In this document: in pieces, positions 9,160-17,175 of the stretch
How positions within the stretch are numbered: the stretch's first letter is position 1
Layout: each line of letters opens with the position of its first letter
Source: Streptomyces atroolivaceus
Lineage (GTDB): Bacteria; Actinomycetota; Actinomycetes; Streptomycetales; Streptomycetaceae
DNA length: 64,000 nucleotides
Assembly: GCF_000717025.1 (NCBI RefSeq)
Contig: NZ_JNXG01000004.1
Span: forward strand, 248,001 to 312,000
Direction: 5' to 3'
The notes under the pieces: model-generated
Database searches by the model: none
What the model was told of the DNA's origin: nothing
The model's input: the letters and a program-made list of their open reading frames with translations, nothing else
Translations under genes and position numbers: made by a program

Positions 9160-9345
9160 ATGCACGCCGAAGAGGAGGAACCCCTGGCCGGTGGGGACGT
9201 CAGCGCGGGCGTCGTCCGCGTCGGCGACACCGTCCGCCGCCTCGCGGGGCCCTGGACTCCGGCGGTGCACGCCCTGCTCACCCACCTCCACGAGGCCGGC
9301 TTCCGGGCGGCCCGGCGTCCCACCGGTGGGCGTGCGGGCACGGCC
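9160..9345 (+). pseudogene. Remnant of an aminoglycoside-phosphotransferase (APH)-family gene, N-terminal fragment
   Basis: An ATG at 9160 opens a frame reading EEEEPLAGGDVSAGVVRVGD, then TVRRLAGPWTPAVHALLTHL and HEAGFRAARRP. This is the characteristic start of the APH phosphotransferase family: a glycine-rich nucleotide loop in a beta hairpin, then the W-TPAVHALL-HL helix. After about 55 residues the similarity stops. The frame then runs antisense into the 3' end of the next gene, with no catalytic HGD..N..D region anywhere downstream. I therefore read it as a decayed 5' fragment left by a deletion. It fills most of the 305-bp gap between the flanking genes. Confidence 0.65.
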
Positions 9346-9348
9346 GGT

Positions 9349-10662
9349 TCAGCCCACGCGCGGATGCCCCAGGAGGTGCAGCCGGTCCTCGCGGTCCGTC
9401 CAGCGGAAGACGCCGACGCCGGAGGTCTCCATCTCCGGCAGCCGCGTGTTCGGTGCCAGCGCCTCGACGTCCCAGCTCGTGAAGTTCATCCGGACCGGAC
9501 CGCCCCCCACACCGTCCAGGGCCTCCTCCGCGTCCCGCGCGGTCGTCGCCCCGTAGGCGCTGCCCCCGTCCGTGACCGACGCGAGCGTCAGACGGGCCGC
9601 CCCGTCCTCCTCCTCGAAGCAGAACCCCTTCTTCTCCTCCAGGTCGAAGGCCAGGTTCCCCGCGACCAGGTATCGGCCCGAGGGCGAGACGACGGCCTGT
9701 GGATGGCGCCCGGGCTCGACAGCGGGTGTGTGGCACTCCACGGAGACGACCGGTTCGCCGTTCACCGCGTCGTGCACCGTCCACATCCGATGGGTGGCGG
9801 CCCGCTCCGCCCCCTCGGCCAGCCGCCACCTCGCCAGGACCAGCCCTGGTGCCACGGAGGTCGGCACCCCGGTCGCCGGGTCGGCACCCTTCGGTGCGGT
9901 CCTCCTGCTGAACCAGCCGCCCCGCACCCAGAATTCGCGGACCCCGCTCAGCAGCAGGCCCCCGGCCGTCTGCCCGCGCACCTCGGTGAGCTCCTTGCAG
10001 GCCGCGCAGCCCCTCGGATACGTCACCGCGGACGGGGCGACGCGCGACACCTCACCGGTGACCGGGTCCACGACCGCACTGTTCGTCCTGCCGTCAGTGA
10101 TCAGGACCCCCGGGCCGGTCGCCGTGACGGTCGGCGCACCGGTCCACGGCACCTCCACGCGCCGGCGCTCCCCGTCCACCACGTCGTACACGTCGAGGGA
10201 CACGAAGGTCTCCGCGGGTGAGAGCCCGTCGCCTGCCTTCCCGAAGGACCAGGTGACGAAGAACTGGCGGTCGTCCTTGGTGACCGTGAAGAGCTTCGGG
10301 AAGCTCAGCGGCTCCGGCGGGCGCCAGGCCTCGCCGCTCCAGCCGGCCCGGCCGGTCCCGGTCTCGAGGGTCCGCAGCCGGAAGCGGTTGCCGGGTGCCT
10401 TCTCCAGGTAGGCGAGCCGGCCCGTCGTGTGGGACACGGCGTAGTCGGGCCCCGCGCCGACGACCTCCCACACCTGCCGCGCCGTGTACTCCGGGGGGAC
10501 GTTCAGCCGCGTCGTGGGGCCGGCGCTCCTCCTCGCGGGCTTCTCCGGTTCGTCGTCCCCGGCATCCCGGCCCCCACCGCCTCCGCAGGTCGCGAGCAGG
10601 AGCAGCAGGGCGAGGACGATCACCCCGCCCACCAGCGCCAGGCGCACGATCCTCTGTCTCAT
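9349..10662 (-). CDS. Membrane-anchored or lipoprotein beta-propeller-like protein, unknown function
   Basis: A 437-residue protein with an N-terminal export signal (residues 5-25, LALVGGVIVLALLLLLATCG). LLATC could be a weak lipobox, otherwise it is a membrane anchor. A Gly/Asp/Glu/Pro linker follows. The rest is beta-rich with repeated short strands such as YAVSHTTGRLAYLEKAPG, VVDPVTGEVSRV and VVSPSGRYLVAGNLAF, which suggest a PQQ/WD40-like propeller facing outward. Four scattered Cys (two in RGCAACKEL) may form disulfides. I do not recognise a named family. It is convergent with the phosphotransferase remnant and has its own promoter region shared with the Rsm22-type gene on the other strand. 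Confidence 0.7.
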   Translation of the reverse strand: MRQRIVRLALVGGVIVLALLLLLATCGGGGGRDAGDDEPEKPARRSAGPTTRLNVPPEYTARQVWEVVGAGPDYAVSHTTGRLAYLEKAPGNRFRLRTLETGTGRAGWSGEAWRPPEPLSFPKLFTVTKDDRQFFVTWSFGKAGDGLSPAETFVSLDVYDVVDGERRRVEVPWTGAPTVTATGPGVLITDGRTNSAVVDPVTGEVSRVAPSAVTYPRGCAACKELTEVRGQTAGGLLLSGVREFWVRGGWFSRRTAPKGADPATGVPTSVAPGLVLARWRLAEGAERAATHRMWTVHDAVNGEPVVSVECHTPAVEPGRHPQAVVSPSGRYLVAGNLAFDLEEKKGFCFEEEDGAARLTLASVTDGGSAYGATTARDAEEALDGVGGGPVRMNFTSWDVEALAPNTRLPEMETSGVGVFRWTDREDRLHLLGHPRVG

Positions 10663-10816
10663 GGTCCCCCCGGATGAGCCAAACCCTGAGCAATCCCCGA
10701 TGCGGCGCCGGTCAGCGTAGCAACGGGCCCATGACGAAGAGCAGTTCGGTTCCGTAGCCGTTCCGTCCCGGTTCCGTGCCGGACCACCGGGCTGCGGGGG
10801 GAGGGGCCGCTGCGCC

Positions 10817-10822
10817 TACAAT
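10817..10822 (+). promoter_or_regulatory. -10 box of a leaderless promoter
   Basis: TACAAT lies exactly 6 nt before the GTG start of the Rsm22-type gene, so transcription should begin at or next to the start codon. No Shine-Dalgarno sequence is present, which agrees with a leaderless mRNA. Confidence 0.65.
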
Positions 10823-10828
10823 TCGGCG

Positions 10829-11830
10829 GTGAACGCCACCCTCCCCACCGCGGAAGCCCTGCGCGCGGCGCTGGCCGCCCTGCTCGACGGGCTGCCCCCC
10901 ACGCAGGCCGCACAGGCCGTCGACCGGCTGATCGCCAGCTACCGCGGGACCACCCCCACCGACGCCCCGATCCTGCGGGACCGCTCGGACGTCGCCGCGT
11001 ACGCCGCCTACCGGATGCCCGCGACGTTCGAGGCCGTACGGTCCTGCATCGCCGCACTCCGTGAGGCCGCGCCGGACTGGGTGCCCGCCACCCACACCGA
11101 CATCGGGGGCGGTACGGGCGCGGCGAGCTGGGCGGTCGCCGGGGCCTGGGAAGGGCCGCGGACGACGGTCCTGGACTGGTCGGAACCGGCCCTCGCGCTC
11201 GGCCGTGAGCTGGCCGAGGCCTCCGGCATCCCCGCGCTGCGGGCCGCCACCTGGGAGCGGGCGAGGATCGGCACGTCACCGGCCCCGGCGCCCACGGACC
11301 TGGTGACCGTCTCCTACGTGCTCAAGGAGCTCACGGCGCGGGACCGGGCCGCGGTCGTGGACGCCGCCGCCGCGGCCGCGCAGGCCGTGGTGATCGTGGA
11401 ACCCGGCACCCCGGACGGGTACGACCGGATCATCGAGGCCCGCGGCCGGCTGATCGCCGCCGGCCTGAGCGTCGCCGCACCGTGCCCGCACGACGACGCC
11501 TGCCCCATCGAGCGCGGCACCGACTGGTGCCACTTCTCGGCGCGGGTCAGCCGCTCGTCGCTGCACCGCCAGGTCAAGGGAGGGTCGCTCAGTCACGAGG
11601 ACGAGAAGTTCAGCTACGTCGTGGCGACCCGGTTCGCCACCGGCCCGGTCACCGCACGGGTCACCCGCAGGCCGCAGATCCGCAAGGGGCAGGTCCTGCT
11701 GGAACTGTGCACCAAGGACGAGGGCCTGCGGCGCGCCACGGTCACCAAGCGGCACGGGGCTCTCTACCGTGCCGCCCGGGACACGGCGTGGGGCGACGGC
11801 TGGCCCCCGCCGGGCACACCGGAGGGCTGA
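10829..11830 (+). CDS. Rsm22-family (METTL17-like) ribosomal small-subunit methyltransferase-like protein
   Basis: A 333-residue class-I methyltransferase-fold protein of the Rsm22 family, whose mitochondrial members assist small-subunit ribosome assembly. The SAM loop is THTDIGGGTGAASW (residues 88-101), with YVLKELTARDR after strand 4. Four cysteines, Cys219, Cys225, Cys234 and Cys294 (C-x5-C-x8-C-x59-C), match the arrangement that carries a [4Fe-4S] cluster in human METTL17 as I recall it. The final domain (about 275-325) is basic and beta-rich, like an RNA-binding OB-type tail. The GTG start is fixed by a leaderless promoter. Enzymatic activity is unproven for the family. Confidence 0.85.
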   Translation: MNATLPTAEALRAALAALLDGLPPTQAAQAVDRLIASYRGTTPTDAPILRDRSDVAAYAAYRMPATFEAVRSCIAALREAAPDWVPATHTDIGGGTGAASWAVAGAWEGPRTTVLDWSEPALALGRELAEASGIPALRAATWERARIGTSPAPAPTDLVTVSYVLKELTARDRAAVVDAAAAAAQAVVIVEPGTPDGYDRIIEARGRLIAAGLSVAAPCPHDDACPIERGTDWCHFSARVSRSSLHRQVKGGSLSHEDEKFSYVVATRFATGPVTARVTRRPQIRKGQVLLELCTKDEGLRRATVTKRHGALYRAARDTAWGDGWPPPGTPEG

Positions 11831-11864
11831 GGGCCCGGGTGCGGCTCAGCGGGGCCCGCCGCCG

Positions 11865-13142
11865 TCAGGCGCCGAGGACGTCGGCCACCTCCTTCGCCAT
11901 CACCCGGTAACCCGCGTCGTTGGGGTGCAGCGCGTCACCGAAGTCGTAGGCGGGATCGAGGCGGTCCGGGTCCGACGGGGAGGCGAGGGCCTTGTCGAAG
12001 TCGACGTACGCGTCGAACTCGCCGGCGTTCCGGATCCAGTCGTTGACCTCGTTGCTGACCCGTGCCGCGTGAGGGCCCCAGTGATCGGAGCCCTTGAGCG
12101 GCAGCATGGTCGCCCCGACGGCCTTCAGGCCCTTGTCGTGCGCGGCGTCGATCAGCTCGCGGTACCCGGCCACGATTTCGGCGGACGTGACCACGGGGGC
12201 GGGCTTGTACGTGGCGGGAGGGTTCGGTCCCTTCGCGGCCTCGCTGAAGCCGATGTCGTTGAGCCCTTCGAGGACGACGACCGTGGAGGCGCCCGGCTGG
12301 TCCAGGACGTCGCGTCCGAAGCGGGCGGTGGCACGCTCGCCGTACCAGGCGGAGTCGTTGAGGAGGAGGTTGCCGCCGATGCCCTGGTTGACGACCGGCC
12401 GCCCGGTCAGCTCGGCGAGAGCGTCGGAGTAGCGCCGGTCGGCGTTCGGCGTGGAGCCGAAGCCGTCGGTGACGGAGTCCCCGAACACGACGATGCCGTC
12501 CCCGGGCTTCCTGGCCCCCCGGGCGCGGGCCCCGTCCTCCGCGCCGCCGACCTCGACCCCGGAGAGGTAGTACCAGGACCGGGTCCTGTCGGTGTACGCG
12601 GTGGCCGTCGTGTCGGCCCGGTGGTCGCCCTGTGCCCGGTAGGTATCCGCCCACCCCTGCGAGTGGAAGGTGGCGGGGCCCGTCGTCCCCGCGAGATAGA
12701 GGGTGACCGTGACCGACTCCAGCCTCTTCAGGTCCATCGCCACCGCGTCACTGCGCAGTTCGCCGTGAGCCCGTATCCGGGTGGACTCCGCGCCGTCGAA
12801 GGTGAGGCGTCGGACGGACCCCTTCTCGACGGCCGCGCCCTGTGCGGTGCGGGCGATCGTCGCGCCGGTGATGTGCAGCGGGGAGGTGCCGTACGCGTTG
12901 GAGAGCCGGATCCGGGCCCGGTCGCCGCCCTCGGTGACGCGGACGACCTGGCGTACGGACTGGCCCGAGAAGCCCTCCTGGGACCAGTTCGGTGTGAAGC
13001 CGGTGCTGGGCGTCTGGGGGGAGGCGCCCCAGGCGGCGGTCCAGGTGACGGGGGAGGCCTCGCCAGGTCCGGCGAGTACGCCGACGGCGAGGGAACCGGC
13101 GGCGAGAGGTATGGCGACGAGGCGTACGCGGGCGAGGTCCAC
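11865..13142 (-). CDS. Secreted SGNH/GDSL-family esterase
   Basis: A 425-residue exported hydrolase. Residues 1-31 are a signal peptide (VRLVAIPLAAGSLAVGVL, cleavage near GEAS-P). An N-terminal beta domain (about 35-200) precedes the SGNH hydrolase domain. Block I is VVFGDSVTDGFGS with the nucleophile Ser, block II GIGGN, block III VVLEGLNDIG and block V DALHPNDAGYR with the catalytic Asp-His. The GTG start at 13142 follows AGGAG by 5 nt; the frame is open far upstream but overlaps the dimethylargininase gene. The organisation resembles Streptomyces secreted GDSL lipases/carbohydrate esterases. The upstream strong terminator separates it from the next gene, so it is transcribed alone. Confidence 0.9.
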   Translation of the reverse strand: MDLARVRLVAIPLAAGSLAVGVLAGPGEASPVTWTAAWGASPQTPSTGFTPNWSQEGFSGQSVRQVVRVTEGGDRARIRLSNAYGTSPLHITGATIARTAQGAAVEKGSVRRLTFDGAESTRIRAHGELRSDAVAMDLKRLESVTVTLYLAGTTGPATFHSQGWADTYRAQGDHRADTTATAYTDRTRSWYYLSGVEVGGAEDGARARGARKPGDGIVVFGDSVTDGFGSTPNADRRYSDALAELTGRPVVNQGIGGNLLLNDSAWYGERATARFGRDVLDQPGASTVVVLEGLNDIGFSEAAKGPNPPATYKPAPVVTSAEIVAGYRELIDAAHDKGLKAVGATMLPLKGSDHWGPHAARVSNEVNDWIRNAGEFDAYVDFDKALASPSDPDRLDPAYDFGDALHPNDAGYRVMAKEVADVLGA

Positions 13143-13236
13143 AGCCACTCCTAATGGGTCTGTCGTTCCTTTAAGGTGAGCAGACCCTACCAAGTGAAGG
13201 GCTTTAAGGGAACTGTGGAACCGTTTAGGGGTGACG

Positions 13237-13288
13237 GTCGCCGCTCCGGGAGGCCGCCGGCACGGCCGCGGCCTCCCGGAGCGGCGAC
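13237..13288. terminator. Very strong terminator, 21-bp perfect stem
   Basis: Bases 13237-13257 and 13268-13288 are exact reverse complements (21 bp) with a 10-nt loop. It begins 13 nt beyond the stop codon of the dimethylargininase gene and lies upstream of the GDSL esterase promoter. Confidence 0.85.
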
Positions 13289-13300
13289 TGCGCCGACCGG

Positions 13301-14116
13301 TCAGGCCCGTAGCTCCTGGGTGCAGCACTTCACGCTGCCGCCGCCCTTGAGCAGCTCGCCCAGATCCATCGGGACCGGGTCGAAGCCCCGGTCCCGCAGT
13401 GGGTCGTAGAGCCCCACGGCGGCCTGCGGGAGCAGCACGTGCCGTCCGTCGCTCACCGCGTTGAGGCCCAGCGAGGCGGCGTCCGCCTCCTCGGCCAGCA
13501 GGGCGTCGGGGAAGAGCCGGGCGAGCACGGACCGGCTGCCCGGCGAGAAGGCGCCGGGGTAGTACATGATCTCGTCGGCCGCGTCGTCCAGCACGCACAG
13601 CGCCGTGTCCAGGTGGTAGTAGCGCGGGTCCACCAGGTCGAGCCCGATCACCGGGCGCCCGAAGAACTCCTGTGCCTCGTCGTGGGAGAGGGGGCTGGAG
13701 CGGAAGCCCCGCCCGGCCAGCACGTACGAGGCGGTCACGGCGAAATCGCCCTCGCCCTCGTTGACGTGGGCCGGCTCGTGGATCTCCGTGAAGCCGTTGG
13801 CCCGGAACCACTCCCGGTGGGCCTCGGCCTCCGCGTACCGCTCCCGGTAGGCGAACAGGGCGCCGAGCACCCGGCCGTCGATCACGGTGGCCCCGTTGGC
13901 GGCGAACACCATGTCCGGGAGGTCGGGGCGAGGGGTGAGCAGTTCCACGGTGTGGCCGAGTGACCGGTACCGGTCGCGCAGATCCTCCCACTGGGTGGTG
14001 GCCAGCGGCAGGTCCACGGGTTTGGACGGGTCCATCCAGGGGTTGATGGAGTAGGTGACCTGGAAGTGGGCCGGGGCGCACATCAGGTAGCGACGAGGGG
14101 TGGCGTCACGGGTCAA
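13301..14116 (-). CDS. Dimethylargininase (dimethylarginine dimethylaminohydrolase)
   Basis: A 271-residue cytosolic hydrolase of the guanidine-modifying (pentein) fold, converting N-methylated arginines to citrulline plus methylamines. The five-bladed fold is marked by CAPAHFQVTYSINPWM, DMVFAANGATV, EGEGDF and YYHLDTALCVL with the catalytic His. C-terminal Cys264/Cys265 (VKCCTQELR) supplies the nucleophile. The start is TTG at 14116 with GAGGAG 6 nt upstream; the next in-frame ATG (at the LMCAP position) would remove the first strand. The gene is followed by a 21-bp terminator hairpin. Arginine deiminase-like activity is the main alternative, but length and motifs fit DDAH. Confidence 0.88.
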   Translation of the reverse strand: MTRDATPRRYLMCAPAHFQVTYSINPWMDPSKPVDLPLATTQWEDLRDRYRSLGHTVELLTPRPDLPDMVFAANGATVIDGRVLGALFAYRERYAEAEAHREWFRANGFTEIHEPAHVNEGEGDFAVTASYVLAGRGFRSSPLSHDEAQEFFGRPVIGLDLVDPRYYHLDTALCVLDDAADEIMYYPGAFSPGSRSVLARLFPDALLAEEADAASLGLNAVSDGRHVLLPQAAVGLYDPLRDRGFDPVPMDLGELLKGGGSVKCCTQELRA

Positions 14117-14263
14117 TGCAGGCTCCTCACGAACGGCGGCCGCGGCCGCGGAACGGTGGGATGCGCACGGGGTGTGTGCGTGAGTTCATGGTGCGCCGCG
14201 CCGGGCCCTCGCGCTGTGATCCGTTCGGGTGGTTCGCGCGCGACGGTGGGGCTACGGACAAGA

Positions 14264-14293
14264 CGATACGTATCGGGCCGTGCGCCTTAGGGT
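14264..14293 (+). promoter_or_regulatory. Palindromic operator and leaderless -10 box of the TetR gene
   Basis: CGATACGTATCG (14264-14275) is a perfect 12-bp palindrome of the kind bound by TetR repressors. It lies 12 bp upstream of TAGGGT (14288-14293), and the ATG follows after 6 nt, so the mRNA is probably leaderless and autorepressed. Confidence 0.6.
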
Positions 14294-14299
14294 GGCCGC

Positions 14300-14929
14300 A
14301 TGGCACCTCACAGGACCCCCGACTCCAGCCGCCGGAGCGACCGCTCCCGCCGCGCGATCCACGACGCCGCGCTCGCACTCGTCGGCGAGGTGGGCTACGC
14401 GAGGACGACGATCGAGGGCATCGCCGCCCGTGCCGGGGTCGGGAAGCAGACGATCTACCGTTGGTGGCCGTCGAAGGCGGCCGTGCTCATGGACGCGTTC
14501 CTCGACCTGAGTGCCCGGCAGGCCGCTGAGGTGGACGCGGCCGGGGCCGACGGTGACTACGGGATTCCGGACACCGGGGACCTGGAGGCCGACCTCAAGC
14601 TGGTCCTGCGGGCCACGGTCGACGAACTCAACGACCCCGCGGCCGAGGCTCCCACCCGGGCCCTTGCCGCCGAGGGCATCATCGATCCGGCTCTCGGGGC
14701 GCAATTCGTCGAAAATCTGCTCGACCCCCAGCTTCAGTTGTATGTCACACGCCTGCGCGCGGCCCAGGAGGCAGGCGAGGTGCGCGCGGACGTCGATCCG
14801 CGTGTCGCGCTGGAGCTCCTGATCGCCCCGCTCACCCACCGCTGGCTGCTGAGAACGCTTCCGCTCACCCACGCGTACGCGGACGCCGTCGTCGACCACG
14901 CGCTGCGCGGGCTCCTGGTCCGGCCCTGA
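14300..14929 (+). CDS. TetR/AcrR-family transcriptional regulator
   Basis: A 209-residue repressor-type protein. The helix-turn-helix is at residues 20-65 (AIHDAALALVGEVGYARTTI, then AARAGVGKQTIYRWWPSKAA), a textbook TetR N-domain with the YRWW variant of the recognition helix end. The C-terminal domain (about 85-205) is of the TetR_C_16/Rv1255c-like type. It is monocistronic and diverges from the dimethylargininase gene; the perfect palindrome 25 bp before its start implies autoregulation and possible control of that gene. The inducer is unknown. Confidence 0.9.
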   Translation: MAPHRTPDSSRRSDRSRRAIHDAALALVGEVGYARTTIEGIAARAGVGKQTIYRWWPSKAAVLMDAFLDLSARQAAEVDAAGADGDYGIPDTGDLEADLKLVLRATVDELNDPAAEAPTRALAAEGIIDPALGAQFVENLLDPQLQLYVTRLRAAQEAGEVRADVDPRVALELLIAPLTHRWLLRTLPLTHAYADAVVDHALRGLLVRP

Positions 14930-15070
14930 ACCGGGTGGGTATTTCGTGACATTCCGCAGAAAGGCGTCGGCCCTCGCGCGACGGCCCGGGCACCCCGCTT
15001 GGGAACTCTGGCCACCCGAGGCGCAGGATGGTGGGACCATGGAGAGGTAACCGCTGAGGTGAGGGGATAG

Positions 15071-15814
15071 ATGGGCGCCGATTCCGGCCGCTATCGCGGC
15101 ACAGAGGGCAGGATTTCCCAGTGGCTGCGCAGGCGGCCGAAGCCACAGCCGGAAGCCGACGACGCGGCGCGGCTGGCGATGCTCCTGGCCGTAGCCGAGG
15201 CCGGGATGCCGATCTCACCTGCCGCGCACCCGTCCGGGTACCGGTGTTCGTGCGAACGCATCGGCTGTCCCACCCCCGCGCGCCACCCCCTCTCGTTCGC
15301 CTGGCAGACGCAGTCCACGACGGACTCCGCGCAGATCGAGCGCTGGGCGGCCAACCAGCCGCTCGCCAACTTCATCACCGCGACGGGCGCGATCCACGAC
15401 GTCCTCGACGTCCCCCTCCCGGCAGGGCGCGCGGCCCTGGAGCGGCTCACCGAGGCGGGCATCGACGTCGGCCCCGTCGCCCAGTCCGGGTCCGACCGGA
15501 TGCTCTTCTTCACCGCCACCCGCGGCACCCCCGACGACGAGGACGAGTGGTGGCCGTGCGAGCTGGACTGCCACCCCGAGACCATGGACGAGCATCCGGG
15601 GCTCCGCTGGCACTGCCGCGGCAGCTACGTCCTCCTGCCGCCCGCACGGCTCCCGGGCGAGCTGGACGTGCACTGGATCCGCGGCCCGGAGAACCCCCTG
15701 CCCGACCCGCTGACCCTGCTCGAGACGCTCACCGACGCCTGCGCGCAGTACGCGGACACAGCCGACGCGAGCGACCTCGACCACGACTCCGTGGCCTGGC
15801 CGCTCAGCCGCTGA
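15071..15814 (+). CDS. Stand-alone bifunctional DNA primase/polymerase (prim-pol)-domain protein
   Basis: A 247-residue protein resembling the N-terminal prim-pol domain (archaeo-eukaryotic primase fold) found in many Streptomyces genes. Typical elements are AHPSGYRCSCERIGCPTPARHPLSFAWQ with three Cys and His likely binding zinc, WAANQPLANFITATG, and VPLPAGRAALERL. The expected catalytic DxD acids are not evident: IHDVLDVPLPAG replaces the usual strand. A helicase partner is absent and the following residues are Asp/Glu-rich, so it may be a non-catalytic regulatory or DNA-binding relative. It is monocistronic, with a possible RBS GAGGTGAGGGG upstream of ATG 15071. Confidence 0.75.
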   Translation: MGADSGRYRGTEGRISQWLRRRPKPQPEADDAARLAMLLAVAEAGMPISPAAHPSGYRCSCERIGCPTPARHPLSFAWQTQSTTDSAQIERWAANQPLANFITATGAIHDVLDVPLPAGRAALERLTEAGIDVGPVAQSGSDRMLFFTATRGTPDDEDEWWPCELDCHPETMDEHPGLRWHCRGSYVLLPPARLPGELDVHWIRGPENPLPDPLTLLETLTDACAQYADTADASDLDHDSVAWPLSR

Positions 15815-15884
15815 GAGCGGACACCGTCAGCCGGGCCGCCCGCCGGGGAGCAGGGCCCGCTCCGGACCCTGTGTCCCGTGGCGG

Positions 15885-16883
15885 TCAGGACCCCTGCGCG
15901 GCGACCAGACCGGGCAGCCGGTTCAGCACGCGCACCTTGCCGTCCGCACCGCCCGCGCCCTTCTTGGGTACGTAGACCAGCTGGCTCGAGACCCGCTCCT
16001 TGGTGAGGGTGCTCTTCACCTCGCCGCTCAGCAGCGCCTGCACGTCCTTGGTGACCGTCGGCCGCAGTCCCTGGGCGGCCGTCTGCCGCTCGAAGTGCTT
16101 GCTGCTGAAGAAGACCAGTGCCCCGCCGTCCTCCGTCGTCAGACCCAGGGGGGCGAACGTCCCGGAATCCAGGGCCTGGTCGACGTACTGGTAGGAGAAG
16201 CCCGCCCTGCGGGTGGTCTTCCGTGCCTCCCGCCAGCCCGAGGTCATCGACCCCGGAGCGAACACATCCGGCGCACCGTCCCTGAGGTAGTCCGTGTACG
16301 TGGTGCTCAGCTCCGCCGGAGCGGTGGCCAGCGTGGCGTCCGTGTCCGCCGAGGGTACGGGCTGCGCCCAGCCGTCGGCGTCCCTGCGGAACTTCGGTAC
16401 CTCGGTCGCGGAGGCGACCGCCAGGTAGGAGACCTTCCACGGCGCGTCGGGACCGGTCCGGACGAACGCCAGCAGCCAGCGGGTGTCCTGCTTCCCGCCG
16501 TCCTGGTCGCGGTTGGAGTCGGTGTCCGCGACGAACCAGCGGGGCCAGCCCGCCTTCCGGGGAATGACGTACGAGGCGTCGGTCAGCTCCAGCGGCTTGT
16601 GCTGCGCGTTGCCCTCCGGGCTGTTCTTCTGCCGCGCGGTCAGACCGGCCTGGTTGATCGCGCCGAGCGAACCGGTCACCCGGTCCGCGTCGAGCGCCGG
16701 ATCGTACGCCTTGTCCGCCTCGTTGTACGCGACGGTGAAGTCCTCCAGGGCCTTCGCGGCCTCGGGCTCCGTCGCTCCCGGCACGACTTCCAGTTCACCG
16801 TGCACCGTCACGCAGCCGCTCGCCGTCACGACCAGTACCGTCGCCGTCGCGAGCCCCGCCGCCAGTCGACCCAGCCTTCTCAT
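15885..16883 (-). CDS. Putative lipoprotein, unknown function
   Basis: A 332-residue secreted lipoprotein. The signal sequence (MRRLGRLAAGLATATVLVV) ends in the lipobox TASGC, with Cys24 as the lipidated residue, followed by a short linker. The mature part starts with EAAKALEDFTVAYNEADKAYDPALDADRVTG-type helices and shows repeated alpha/beta elements ending LVYVPKKG. I recognise it only as a conserved Streptomyces hypothetical; no enzyme motif is visible. The ATG at 16883 has AAGG 6 nt upstream. The 292 bp between this gene and the PhzF-like gene on the other strand hold no other coding signal. Confidence 0.75.
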   Translation of the reverse strand: MRRLGRLAAGLATATVLVVTASGCVTVHGELEVVPGATEPEAAKALEDFTVAYNEADKAYDPALDADRVTGSLGAINQAGLTARQKNSPEGNAQHKPLELTDASYVIPRKAGWPRWFVADTDSNRDQDGGKQDTRWLLAFVRTGPDAPWKVSYLAVASATEVPKFRRDADGWAQPVPSADTDATLATAPAELSTTYTDYLRDGAPDVFAPGSMTSGWREARKTTRRAGFSYQYVDQALDSGTFAPLGLTTEDGGALVFFSSKHFERQTAAQGLRPTVTKDVQALLSGEVKSTLTKERVSSQLVYVPKKGAGGADGKVRVLNRLPGLVAAQGS

Positions 16884-17175
16884 CCGTTGCCTTCTGCGCC
16901 TTCTGATCCGTCGTCCGCACTGACCGCCTGAACCCTACCGGGGACCGGAACCGCGCGAGCGCGGGGATGAGATCCAGCGCCCAACCGTGACATCGGGAGG
17001 GGCGGTCCGGCGCGGCCGCCGCATCAGGGGGACCGGCGCGGCACGACGGGCGGCACTCCGGTCCGCGGGTGGGGGAACGCCTCGACCTGCTGCCGGTCCA
17101 CCCCGTCGAGCGTCGACGGCACGGCCGGCGGCGGCCGGGCGCGTGAGGAACCGTGCGCGGTGCTTGAATGCGCAT

